Assembly: GCF_000003855.2 (NCBI RefSeq)
Contig: NW_003101682.1
Location: forward strand, 5,770,828-5,834,827
Direction: 5' to 3'
DNA from: Blastomyces gilchristii SLH14081
Taxonomy: Eukaryota > Ascomycota > Eurotiomycetes > Onygenales > Ajellomycetaceae
DNA: 64,000 nt
Position numbers and translations under genes: made by a program. Shown piece by piece: positions 34,743 through 47,539 of this stretch. The notes beneath the pieces are model-generated. The model saw only the letters and a list, made by a program, of their open reading frames with translations, did no database searches and was not told the origin of the DNA. Within the stretch, counting starts at the first letter, position 1. The number at the start of each line of letters is the position of its first letter.

Positions 34743-35840
34743 TCATAATGATCAACACAGTCTCAGTACACAGAGCTGTATACACACAGCACATGCTGAA
34801 CTGAGAGACTGTGTGAATTGCAAATCAGTGACAGCATTTCAGAAAGAGTCATACAGTGTGAAAAAGCTGCAACTCTCAGTCATATACACAGAGAGTGAAT
34901 TATTACAGGAAGTGCATGTATATTATATGAAAGTAACACTTTTTGATAACACTCAGTCTCTGATATTATGAAAATAGAGTCTCTTCATGAGATCTGTTTT
35001 TATCAGAAGTTAGAGAATCTTATATTTCTCAAGATTATCTTCACATACCTTGTCTGTGAAATCAATGAGAGAAATCATCAATTTCAGTATTCTATTCTTG
35101 ATATTATTCAAGTGACAGCAGAGTTCACTCTGATCACACTTTTTAAATGTATATTTTCTAAATATTCACATTTATACAGATATATACTGATTATTTATTA
35201 GATAATATTAAGATAATGACTTATCACAGCTGTGTTATTCTCACTGTGAGAGATACACAGTTGATAATGAATATTATAAAGACTTTGAAAAGTAAGTATT
35301 TTAAAAGTGCTGCAGCTCTGCAATCTTGATTTTTTTATTTTTATTTTTTATTTTTTTCTTTTTCTTTTCTTTTTTTTTTCTTTCTCTTTTTTTTTTTTTC
35401 ATTTTGATTTTTTCTTGTTTTTATTTTGTTTTTTGTTTTTTGTTTTTTTTTATATTTTATATTTTTTTTATAATTAAAATTATATGAATTATGATCTGTG
35501 TTCAGAAAAGTAATAATATTTAGTAACACTCTCTGTTGAATTTTCAACAAATGAGTACTATATTATGATATTATGTAAGTGAGAAGTGATTTTATAATCT
35601 CATTTAATACCATTCTCAATAATGAGATTAGAATGAAAATGTGACTAAGAATTCAAATATATTCTTTATCTGAGACTAGATTTTTACTTGAAAAGTGAAT
35701 CCGAGACCTTTAATATTTGAAATAACATGATTTGAAATCAATGTGGTGAACACAAACCATGATCAGAAGTAATGCTTTTAGATAACATGACAACTGTAAA
35801 GTTTGATCCTGGTTCCAGACACGGTCACACGGTCAGTCTA
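34743..35840. other. Right arm of D-A
   Basis: No gene seen. The reverse complement matches 49592-50650 of D-B. It contains motif sites at 34933-34954 and 35510-35531, a T-rich tract, and the TAGACTG terminus. Confidence 0.7.
35330..35474. repeat. T-rich low-complexity tract in D-A
   Basis: About 145 bp, almost all T with scattered A, C and G. The matching A-rich tract in D-B is at 49932-50066. The Lys-rich open frame on the minus strand here is an artefact of composition. Confidence 0.9.
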
Positions 35841-37580
35841 AACTAGAGTCAGCTATTTTCTCAAGTTCAATTAAAACTGCTACAGAGTCTAATTCAGTCA
35901 ATCACTTGATCATTTAAAATATATATTCCTACTTAAAGAATGAATATTTTAAGCTCTTTTTCAATCTCGTAAAAAATAATTATCATTCTGAATGCTGAGG
36001 AGAAGCTACTGAAGTGATTCTTGTAAAATCTAATAGAAAAGCTTTAATTTCTAAGTTATATAGAGTAATATCTCTATTTAACTGTCTGAGAAAGATTTTA
36101 GAGAAGATAATAGCTACTGAACTATCTTTTATAAGCTCTATTAGTAATTCTCTTCTATTTAATGAATAAATAAGAGATAGAAAACAATGTTCTGTAATTA
36201 ACACTATTCTTTCAGTTGTTTATAACATTTAAATGACAAAGTATGAAGATCTGATCTCAACTGCAGTTTTTATTGATATAAAAGATGCATTTGATTATGT
36301 TTTAAGATCAAAGATAATTCAAACTTTGAAGATATTAAAATTATCACTTTTTTTAATAAAATGAGTTAACTGTTTTATATTCAATTATATAATTATTCTT
36401 TGATGAAATGAAATAAGATAAGACTGAGATAAAAATAGAAGTACTGTAAGAATCATTAATCTCATCTGGTTTATTTACAATATATACTGCATATTCATTC
36501 AAGAATAGAGAGATGAAAATAGTGAGATATTCAAGCTATGTTAATGATATTAATCTAGTCTACAGTTCAAAAATGATCAAAAAGAATTTAGAAGTAATTG
36601 AAAAAGCAGTAAAGAAAATCTTTATTAGAGCAGATATCAATTAAATTTAATTTAATATGAATAAAACTGAGTTAATTCATTTCTTTTCTACATTCAATAA
36701 GAAAAAATTACATCTAACTCTTTTGAATAAAGAGATTAAACCCAGTTTGAATGTCAAATAATTAGAAGTATGGTTAAACTCTAAGTTGAATTTTAAATAT
36801 CATATTCAACAAAGAATTATTAAGGCAGAAACACTATTGAATAGCATAATCAGACTATCAAATACAGAGAGAGATCTATTCTTCCAGACTATGAGACAGT
36901 TATACATAGTCTATACCATCTCAGTAGCTAATTATGAAGTTCAAGTTTGATGAAATGATCAAGAAAGTTTCACTGAACTATTTCAAAGTGTGTAAAACAG
37001 AGTTTTAAGAAGAATTCTGAGAGTATTTAAATCATCTTCTATTAAAGCAATGGAAATTGAAGCTTCAATTCCTTCTTCTGCTATTAGATTTAAAAAGATC
37101 TGTATAAACTATACTCTGAGAGTTATAAAGATAAGCTTAAATTATATAATCAGATAAAGAGTCTCTTCTTCATTTTCATCAATTAACTCTGAAAATAAAC
37201 TGAATTGAAATAGATTTCTTGATTGAAATGAAAATAATTCTTCAAAGAAAATACTCTCTTAATAATACAGACTATATTCACTGACTAAAAATTAATTTTC
37301 TTCATTAAATGTTTGAGAAAATTAATCATGAGAAGATATCTCTCTGAAGAGAAAAGCTGAAATCTCTCATAGACTTGCAAATAAGTGAACTATCTAAAGA
37401 GAGAGAATATGAACAGTATTTGAAGAAGATCTCTATAATCAATGTAAAAGACTCTATTCTGATTTACTCAGATGACTCAAAAAATAGAAATTTAAATAGA
37501 TTAGATGCAGGCATTGCTTATACTTAAGATAATATCAATTTTATCTTAGATATCTGAAATTTAGGCTGTGAATCTGAAGT
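35841..37580 (+). pseudogene. ORF2 part 2 of LINE Lb (RT to RNase H)
   Basis: Resumes Lb after D-A, beginning with the duplicated AACTAGAG. RT continues, with DIKDAF- at about 36280. The palm motif reads YVND (36537-36548) where La has YIDD. RNase H begins at about 37445 (DSILIYSDDSKN). The copy is cut at 37580 by insertion of Lc. La runs uninterrupted across the same place near 18070. Confidence 0.85.
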
Positions 37581-40500
37581 TATTATTATTATTATTCTTC
37601 AATTATAGATGTATGCAGTCAGAGACTATGATATCTACCTGAGAACTGTTAGTTCTTAGGGTTTTTCTAATATCTATAGAGTTACCTATTATACATTTAT
37701 CAGTTTCAGATATACAAAATCAGAAAATTCCAGCTCAGAATATAAAAACTCTTTAAAAATTGCAGTATTTTAACATCTTCTGATACTTTGAAATTATTTA
37801 AAAAGATCATGATAAAAGAAAAGAGAACAAAGTCTTAAAGATAGATACATTAAATAAGTAGATAGAAAAGAACATAAAAGAAAAAGTAAAGTAAAGAGAG
37901 ACTATAATAAAACAACATTATTAAAAGATAGTATATAGCTGTTTTAACAGACTATATCTGATCAATTTTCATCTCTTCATAGTCAGATATTTCTGAATTC
38001 AGTCATTTTCTTATAGCTGCTTGAGTTCCTGAAAGAAAGGCTATTAAGTATTTAATTCCTGTCTCAGTTGAGAATAAAAATCTTATATTTAATTGATTTA
38101 AATCATACTTCTCTTTCAATCTGGCTCTGAGACTATTGTATAATGTATAGTGTATTATGCTATACTCAGAATTTTCATTTGTATTGCAGAATGAGCATTC
38201 TATTGAATCAAATCTATCATCAAATCTGTATATATAAGATTTGAAATAATCATATTCTAGTTTCAGCTGAATTATCAATGAGAATATTTTTTTTTACATT
38301 TAATTAAACAAGATTTTCACTTGAGTTTTGTTTAAAATCTTGAATAATGTATACTCTTATTTCATTTTCATCAGCTTTTATTTCATTGATCTAAATAAGA
38401 TTCTTTTATCTTTCTCTTTATAAAAGATTAGAACACTGTTTCTTGAATAGATTTGCTTAATTCTGAACTCTTTTTTACAGCTGAATCAGTCAATTCATTG
38501 TCATGAATATTCTTATGAGCAGCAACTTAGTGCAGATAAATTATCAGTTTTAATATTATTCTCTATTAAGTTTTTAAAACAGAGTTTAAAATCAGTTCAA
38601 GATTCATTTAATTATTATGAATCTGACTATTTCTAAGTCTTTTTAAAGTTGCTTGACTATCAGAGAATATTCATATCTCTTTCAAACTATTTTCTCTTTT
38701 ATAAGATTTTATTTCAATGAGTTTGAAGGTATTCATTATTACAAATAGTTCAGTATCAAAGACTTTAGATTCATAGTCTAGATTTCTGAAATCTGAGATA
38801 AAATTAATATTATCTTCAGTATAAGTAATGTCTACATCTAATCTGTTCAAATTCTCATTTTTTGAGTCATCTGAGTAAATCAGAATAAAGTCTTTGATAT
38901 TCATTATAGATATCTTCTTCAAATACTGTTTATATTCCCTCTTTTTAGATAGTTCACTTATTTATCAGTTTATAAGAGATTTAAGCTTTTCTCTTCAGAG
39001 AGATATCTTCTCATGATTAACTTTTTTAATATTTGATAAAGAAAATTGATTTTTAATCAGTGAATATAGTCTGTATAGTTGAGAGAGTATTTTCTTTGAA
39101 GAATTATTTTCATTTCAATTAAGAAATCTATTTCAATTCAGTTCATTTTCAGAGTTAATTGATGAAAATGAAGAAGAGATTCTGTCTCTCATTATATGAT
39201 TTAAGCTCATCTTTATAACTCTCAGAGTATAGTTCATACAGACCTTTTCAAATCTAATAGCAGAAGAGAGAATTAAAGCTTTAATTTTTATTACTTTAAT
39301 AGAAGATAATTTGAATACTTTCAGAATTCTTCTCATAGCTCTGTTTTACAGACTTTGAAAGAGTTCAGTGAAATTTTCTTAATTATTTCATCAAACTTGA
39401 ACTTTATAATCAGCTACTGAAATGGTACAGACTATGTATAACTGTCTTATAATCTGAAAGAATAGATCTCTCTCTGTATTTGATAGTCTGATTATGCTAT
39501 TTAATAGTATTTCTGTCTTAATAGTTCTTTATTAAATATAATATTTAAAATTCAACTTAGAGTTTAATCATACTTCTAATCATTTGATATTCAAACTGGG
39601 TTTAATCTCTTTATTCAAAAGAGTTAAACATAGTTTTTTCTCATTGAATCTAAAAAAGAAATGAATTAACTAAGTTTTATTCATATTAAATTGAATTTGA
39701 TTGATATCTGCTCTAATAATGATTTTCTTTGCTACTTTTTCAATCACTTTTAAATTCTCTTTGATTGTTTTGAACTGTAAACTAGATCAATATCATTCAC
39801 ATAACTTAAAGATCTCACTATTTTTATATCTCTATTCCTGAATAGATATGCAGTGTATATTGCAAATAAAATGAGTGAGATTCAAGATTCTTACAATACT
39901 TCTATTTATATCTCAGTCTTATCTTATTTTATTTCATTAAAGAATAGTTATATGATTCTTTAAGATATAAAACAGTTAATTCATTTTATTAGAGAAAGTG
40001 ATAGTTTTAATATCTTCAAAGTCTGAATTATCTTTGACTTTGAAATATAATTAAATGTATCTTTTATATTAATAAAAACTGCAGTTGAGACCAGATCTTC
40101 ATGCTTTTCTATTTAAATATTATAAATAACTGAGGAAACAGTGTTAATTTCAGAGAATTGTTTTCTAGCTCTTATTTATTCATTAAATAGAAGAAAATCA
40201 CTAATAGTACTTATAAAAGATAATCTATTAGTTATTATCTTTTCTAAAATCTTTCTTAAATAGTTCAATAAAGATATTACTCTATATGACTTAAAAATTG
40301 ATGCTTTTCTATTAGATTTTATAAGAATTACTTCAGTAACTTCTCTCCAGCATTCAGAATAATAACTATTTTTTAAGAGATTGAAAAAGAGTTTAAAATA
40401 TTCATTCTTCAAGTAGAAATATATATTTTGAATAATCAAGTGATTGATTGAATCAGGCTCTGCAGCAGTTTTAATTGAACTTGAAAATATAGCTGACTCT

Positions 40501-42301
40501 AGTTCATCATGTGTAAGCTCAGATCATTCTCAGTTAGTTTTGTCAATATATTCATGAAATGACATATTCTTCTCTTCTAAATATGATGAGTTTTGAAAGA
40601 GAATTCTCATAAAGACTTGATACTTTTTCTTAAAAGAGTTTGCTGTATATGATTCATTCTGTAACTTATATTCTAAAGTTGAAATCTTTACTACACTTCT
40701 TGTTTTGATATAGTTAAAGGCTTTAAAAACTTCTTTTTCTTATGCTTCTTTAAGAAATTTGTTTTAGCGGTCTGTTTTAGCTCTTTTAATATCTGAAAAA
40801 TATTCATTTCTGATAGCTTTGAACTCTTTATCAGATATAGTTTTATAATTTCTTCAATTACTTTTTAATCAGCTTTTTCACAGTTATACTGATTAGAGGG
40901 AAGGGGATTTTCACTCATTTGTTTTTCACTTAGTTTAATATTAAATTGAATAATCTTATGAGCCGATTCTGATGTCTCATTTGAATCAATAAATCAGTTT
41001 ATAAGTCTTTTTCAATTAGATTTTGTGACATGAAGATTGAATCTATAGTAGATTTCTGTTTCATGTCTTTTCTAAAGAATGTTTATTGATCAGACTTGTT
41101 AACTAAATCTATTAAATACTTAAAAGTTCATTTAACTAGTTTATCTGCTCTTACTGCTTTTTTGCATTCTGAATTTCATCAGAGATGATGTTCATTGAAA
41201 TCTTCTGTAATTATAGAGTTTTTTAATAAACATATGTTTAAAAATTCTCTATTAATTGTTCAGATAGTATTTTTTTTCCTTCAATGACTTTTCATTATAG
41301 ATATTTATGAGCTGTATAGTATCAAACTCATTCTCTTTATCTATAATATCACTCACTAGAATATCAGAGTCAGATATAATATCAAATCTTAGATTAAATT
41401 CATATCTTGATCTCTTTCTTTTACAGATCATTACTCTTAACTTTATCTCAGACTTTTGAGATAGAAAGCAGTAGTAGCTTGAATAAGAAATAATATACTT
41501 TTACTCAGCATTAAAATTCAGTTTCTGAAGAAGTATAAAATTCAGTTTTTATTCAAATGTAATGTAAAGGCAAGAATAAATATAATTTGAGTTTTTATTT
41601 GTATTGATTTAAATAAATGTAATTTTTGAACAGTTTTTAAACTTTCTTTATTATTTTTATTGTATATTCATACTAAAAGAGAGTAGAGATAGAGTAGAAT
41701 CTAATCACTATCATCAGATAATAGATTATAGCTATTTTAAAAAGCAGGAATCTTAACTACTTACATTCTATCTAGTTTACTATCAGAGTCATTTCTCAAT
41801 TCCCTAATCTTAACAGATATTTAAGAATTTAAATTCTGTTTATATTTAGCTGAAGAATTGAAGTTTAAAGATTTAGATAGTTAAGAGTTTCTTCTTTTTA
41901 AGCTTATAGTTGTAGATTTACTGATTTGACTTTTCTCTTCAGTTTTAGATTTACTTTGAGCTTTATCTTTTCTTCAGTTCTTTTAAGTTCTTGAAGCAAA
42001 TGTGCATTCTTTTGAGTTAAATGCATATTTTTCTTTACAATTGAAGCCTTTAAGCAGAGTATATTGTCATATTTCATCTCCTTTTAAGCATGTTTTATAT
42101 TTATGCTCACTAGTTTTATAATCTATAGCATAGAATGCACATTTTGAGTCTCTGAAATAAGAGATTATAAAGTATTCATATCTTTGATAGTTTGAAAACT
42201 GTGTTTAAGCTTTAAGATTCTTTCTTAAGTCTTTGTATTTATAAACTCTTATTTTCAAATCTGTCACTCTTACTTCAGAGATTCTTGATTGTTTAAGTAT
42301 C
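37581..42301 (-). pseudogene. LINE Lc: Tad-like, minus strand
   Basis: Reverse-oriented LINE. The (AAT)n tail is at 37581-37600. The C-terminal Cys/His region lies within an open piece at 38003-38278 (C-x2-C-N-x5-...-H). RNase H is at 38671-38922 (LIYSDDSKN, FDTELF). The RT palm reads YVND (39792-39803). The endonuclease segment DFNEHH is at 41185-41202, keeping both His. ORF1 zinc knuckles lie around 41990-42190. The 5' end is hidden by D-B at 42302. Many stops are present. Confidence 0.87.
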
Positions 42302-42332
42302 TAGACTGACCGTGTGACCGTGTCTGAGACCA

Positions 42333-42590
42333 TGTAAGAAATCCCGCTTCTTGCGGATTCTTTACCTCTATTCCTATCTCTCACGTAATCAATAGGGTTA
42401 GCGGCCCTTGGCTACACACAACTATATAGACTGAAGTTCATGAATACTATTCATAACTCAGCTCAAATGCTATTATACATTTAATCTCTACATTTTATCT
42501 TTCTATTATAAATACTTCTAGTAGTTAACAGTACATATTATGTTAAGCTGTAAACATCTGAATAATCATCTGTAAGCACTTATTCTTACA
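42333..42590 (+). repeat. 5' LTR of G3B
   Basis: 258 bp. CpG is kept in the first 80 bp (four sites) and lost in the last 60 bp. Confidence 0.93.
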
Positions 42591-42622
42591 TTTCAAGCTC
42601 AGTCAGTCAGCAACTGCTCATT

Positions 42623-45600
42623 ATAACTGAAAGAACTAGAAACTTATATACTTTAATCTCTGTAAACTCTACTACAGACACTCAGAAGCAGCTATCTGAA
42701 TCATGAATAACTCTTATAAAAGAAGTCTCAGAGAACTTATTAATCACTTATAAGATATCATTCTCTACATCTGTAACAGAGTAACTCTCTGAATTCATAA
42801 ATAAATCAATCTTAGTGAAGAACATTCTTAAGCATCTCTTACAGACTTAAGCTATCTTTCTATAAGAAATGCTTACTGTCTGTAAACACTCTTAAACTGA
42901 GTCTCTAGACATGATCTTCAGAGATATCTATGAACTGAAAAGAAACTTTCTTAAGCTACAATCACTTAAGATTACTTATTGAATCACAATCTATAAAAGC
43001 TTTTACAAGTTTGTATTTAAAATTGAGTCAGAAGCCTGACAATGTGATATGAAAGATGAAGAAGCTGTTATCTATATAATAACAGATCTCTACTACACTG
43101 AAGTCAAGAACTGACTGAATTATCTAGAGAATAATTATAAGAGATCTCACTGATCTGTTCTCAAGATCTATTTAAAGAATAAGTTAAGAGACTTTGTAAG
43201 CTGAACAGAGAATATCTAAACTGTAATCATCAATATTAGAAAAAGAGATGAGAAATCTGATGAAGACTACTTACAGTGCTTTATAAAATTATGATATGAA
43301 TTGAGATCTGTGAAAACAGAGCTCTGAAACAAGATCTGAATAATGATATTTATAAAGAGACTGAATAAAGATATATAAAATAAGCTTATTAAGCAAGACT
43401 CTAAGCTCTTGACTCTGAAGAAACTGATAACTCTTATTCACTGCTTATAGATCACTGTGAGAGTCATAGATCTGTAGAGAGTGAATCACTGATCAGCTCT
43501 ATAAGAGTTAGAACAACAGAGAACAGATTTATCAGAAAAAGATAATAAGATATAGAGAGATTCATATCTGACTACTGAGTAGAAAGAGAGAGCTTTATAA
43601 GCTCTTATAAACAGAATGTATAATAGAGAGATTAAGAAAAAGAGACTCTGCTTTATCTGTTTTAAATTAGAATATCTTTATACAAACTGTCTGAATAAAT
43701 CAAAATAGAAATTTAAGAAGTTATAGACAGAGTCAGTAACAGTCTTCTTAAAAGTCTTGAAGCTGATATCTGAATCTGTTACTCTCTCAATGAAAATGCT
43801 TACTTATAAGAAGAGACTGTACTATGATACTGCTGTCTCATAAGTATAAAAAGTATTAATAAACTCAGAATCTCAGGTCACTGTAGTGTTTTTAAAGCTC
43901 ACAGAGTGAATAAGCTGAATGATAAAAACTGAGAATCTACTCTTATAATAAGCAGAGTGTGAGAACTCAGATCTGAGAGCTAAGAGACTCATAAGAGTCA
44001 TCTTTAAATTACAAGATCTCTTCAGAATCTGAAGAAGATTTACAGAAACTGTGATTATTATAGATATTATAGATAACATGTACTTAGAACTTATATCACT
44101 TCAAAGACACAATCTGCACATAGCTGTCTATGAGTCAGGTTTATACTTCTGATCAGTGTTGACAGACTCACTTACAGAGATAGAATCAGTTGATACTATA
44201 AAGTTAATTAGAGAAGACAAGCTTATCTATATAATAACTTTATAAATGTCTGAGAACTTTATAGTTATAGAAACTGAGCTTCAGATATCAGAGAAATATC
44301 AAGATCTTACAGAGATATTCAGCTCAGTAAAGACAGCTGAGCTTTCTTCTTATTATAAGAAGAATCTGATAATAGATTTAATAGAAGAGTAGAAACTCTT
44401 CTGAGAATCAATCTATAAGCTCTCTCATCATGAGACAGAGATCTTGCAGGTCTATTTGAAGAAGAATCTGAAGAATGACTTTATTTAATCTTCACAGACC
44501 TCTGTGAGAGTCTCTGTGATATTTATAAAGAAGAAGAATAAAGATCTCAGATTGTATATAGACTATTATAATCTGAACTTCAAGATAATAAAGAGTCACT
44601 ACTCTCTATCTCTGATTGAGAATATAATCAACTGTCTTACAGAAGCTGTTATATTCATATAACTGAATATAATTAATATATATACACAGCTGTAAATACA
44701 GTCTGAGAATTAATAAAAGACTGTCTTCAGAACTATACTGAGATTATTTAAATATCTAGTAATATCTTTTGATTTGACTAATACTTCTACAGCATTTTAG
44801 TCTTTTATTAATAAAACACTTTGTGTATATCTGAATGTCTTTGTAATAATATATCTGAATAATGTGATAATGTACTCTGTGAAGAAGAAAGAACACACTA
44901 AGTATATACAAAGTATATTGAAGATCTTAAATAAGACAGAACTGTATATTAAGCTTATAAAGTATAACTTCAGTACTTATCAGATTAATTTTCTAGAATA
45001 TATAATTATTACAGATAATATTCAGATGAAATCTTCACAGATTGAGACTATTCTATCATAGCTGAAGTTAACTAGTATTTATAAGATTCAGATCTTTCTA
45101 AGCTTTGTGAATTTCTATAGATAATTTATCTTCATATTTGTAAGAAATCTTCTTAGCTCTTACAGACATGCTGAAGAGTGAAAATAAGAAGAAGTTATCT
45201 TATAAATAGAGAATGAAAAGATTATTGAGAAGAGATAACTGTGAGAACTTTCTTATCTCAGAAGCTCATAGAGTCTTTGTAGAATTGAAATAGATATTCA
45301 TAAATACAGTAATACTGTTTCACTTTAATTCCTTACTTTTAATCAGATTAAAGACAGATATCTTCTTCTTTATAATTTCAGAAATAGTCTTACAACTATA
45401 GTTAAATGAGAACTGAGTTTCAGTGATCTTTTTCTCATAGAAGATGCAATCTGTGAAGATCAACTATAATATTTATAATCAGAAGCTTTTTATAATAGTG
45501 AAATTCTTTCATCACTGATATTACTATTTTAAAAGCCTTATGATAGTGATTACTGTTAGAACTGATCATGATAGCTTATAATAGTTTACTTTAATGAAGA

Positions 45601-47535
45601 AACTCTCATAGTAGTAGATTCACTGAGCTCAGAGACTGAGTAAGTTCTGATTCAAGATAGAATATATTAAGAAAACTATGAACTCAGTGAACAGACTCTC
45701 TCACAGATCAGACTATATTAAGAAGATCAGAGTAATAGACATAGAGAGACTAGAGAAGATAGAAAAGCTTTACAGAATGCTTAAACTAAGTGTTATAAAG
45801 AGATTAACTGAAGAGTCTCTCAATTCCTTATAAGAGAAGAAGAAGAAGAGAGAAAAGAAGTCTGTACAACTACTCTCTATAACACTGAGAGTCAACACTC
45901 TGAGAATCTCTGTAAGAATTCTTGAAGAGAGTATCTATAATCTGAAGAATTTACAGACTTTGAGAAGCACTGTAGAAGATCTGATATAAGAGAAAACAGA
46001 GTATAAGTCTTTATAAGATCTTCTATTCAGATTGTCTGAACTGCAACTGAAGAATGAATATACTCAGTATATTTAGAAACTGCTTATAACAGAGATCAAT
46101 CCTGCAGAAACAAAGAATTGAAGAAACTTGAATAATCTCTTATAAAGAGAGAGCTGGATTTATATACCTGTAAATGAGTTTCTATGTATAGAACTCATTA
46201 AAAGGTATCATAACTCTTCTCTAGCAGGTCATTTTACAGATACTAGAACTTATGAGTTACTTATAAGAAAATACTTCTAACTGAAGATATAAGAACTTAT
46301 GAAGAAGATAGTGAATTCTTATACTATTTATCAGAATTCACAGATAGTACAGTTCAGATTATATAAAGAACTTACTTCTCTATTCATTCTACAAGAATCT
46401 TGAAAACAGCTAGAAGTGAATACTCTTGTGAGTCTCTCTGAAAGTAAGAACATATATGATGTCTACTTTGACAGTGTGCTGATAATAGTGAATTACTTTA
46501 TCAAGATAACATACTTTATACTCACTTACAAGAACTTGAAGTCAAAGAATTTGACTCACATCTTCATTCATAATATGATCTGATTGTATGAGTTATCTAT
46601 AAATATTATCTCAGATAGAGAATTAATTTTCATAGAAGAGTTCTAATCTGATCTGATAATTATACTGAAGATTTCATGAGATCTAAGTACAGCTTTTTAT
46701 TAATAGACAGATGATCAGATAGAACATCTGATAAGTATATTGAAACAGTATCTGCAGTGCTTTGTTAATTACAATCAGAATAACTGAATACATTGATTAT
46801 CACTGATAGAGTTTATATACAACAACTTAAAACATGCTAGTATAGATAAAACTCTCTTTGAGATGCTCACTGAGACTCATCTGCAGATGATCTTGATAAA
46901 CCTGCAAGAGTACACTATAGAGTGTGATAATATCTGTAAACAGACTGAGAGAATTCAGAATATTCAGAAGACAGTCTGTAAATTCTTGAGAAAGACTCAA
47001 GAGTATCAGAAGAGATACTATCACTTTAAGTATATTATAAAGAGTTTTAAGAAAGATGATAGAGTCTGACTGAGTCTAGAAAACATTATTATATGAAGAT
47101 CTAGTAAGAAGCTGAATCTCTTACAGACAGAGTCTTATAAGATTATAAAGAAAATTAACTTACAGTTCTATAGATTGAAACTGTTATCTGAGTTATAGAT
47201 ATATAATATTTTTTATATCTCTTTACTTTATAAATATAAGAAATTCTTAGAAGAGAATTCTGTGACTTATCACTCTATTCATAAGATACTAGAGAGTGAA
47301 AGAGAATATCAGATTAAAGAAATTATTAACTTAGAGAAGTGAGATTATAAACTCTGATTCAAGATTTAGTAACAAGAGTATTCTTATAAGATAAATAAGT
47401 TCACTTGAGAATTATCTGAGTAGATAAGACATCTGCAGAAGCTGAGACATGACTTTTATACTATGAATTCTGATAAGTCCGAATGATGCAATCTTCACTA
47501 AGAATCTGATTATAATAAAGATATTAATACTGTCA
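42623..47535 (+). pseudogene. gag-pol: gag-pol remnant of G3B
   Basis: Colinear with G3A. The gag start codon is ATA here (ATG in G3A). The zinc knuckle near 43650 has lost residues. The protease site reads NSES as in G3A. The RT palm reads YLNN near 44852. A 1-base insertion around 45145 shifts the phase before integrase. The integrase core is at about 46420-46660, and its C-terminal part is open at 46863-47069 (QMILINLQEYT-, QKRYYHFKYI-). The chromodomain is near 47280-47470. It has more stops and more transitions than G3A. Confidence 0.85.
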
Positions 47536-47539
47536 TTTA

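Larger units (their letters stand above)
21814..35840. mobile_element. D-A: D-family DNA element with nested SINE and G3A
   Basis: The ends are TAGACTGGCCG on the left and, reversed, TAGACTGACCG on the right. The 8-bp duplication AACTAGAG at 21806-21813 and 35841-35848 is perfect. Two LINE copies show the uninterrupted site. Without SINE S2 and G3A it is about 5.8 kb. An 8-bp duplication fits hAT-like elements, but I see no hAT transposase motif, and the TIR is only about 11 bp. The right end holds a tandem GACCGTGT pair. Many GTAACACT-type motifs are spread inside. D-B is an inverted copy. Confidence 0.88.

Noticed and set aside
35341..35550. Lys-rich protein on the minus strand
   Set aside because: Pure translation of a T-rich low-complexity tract.
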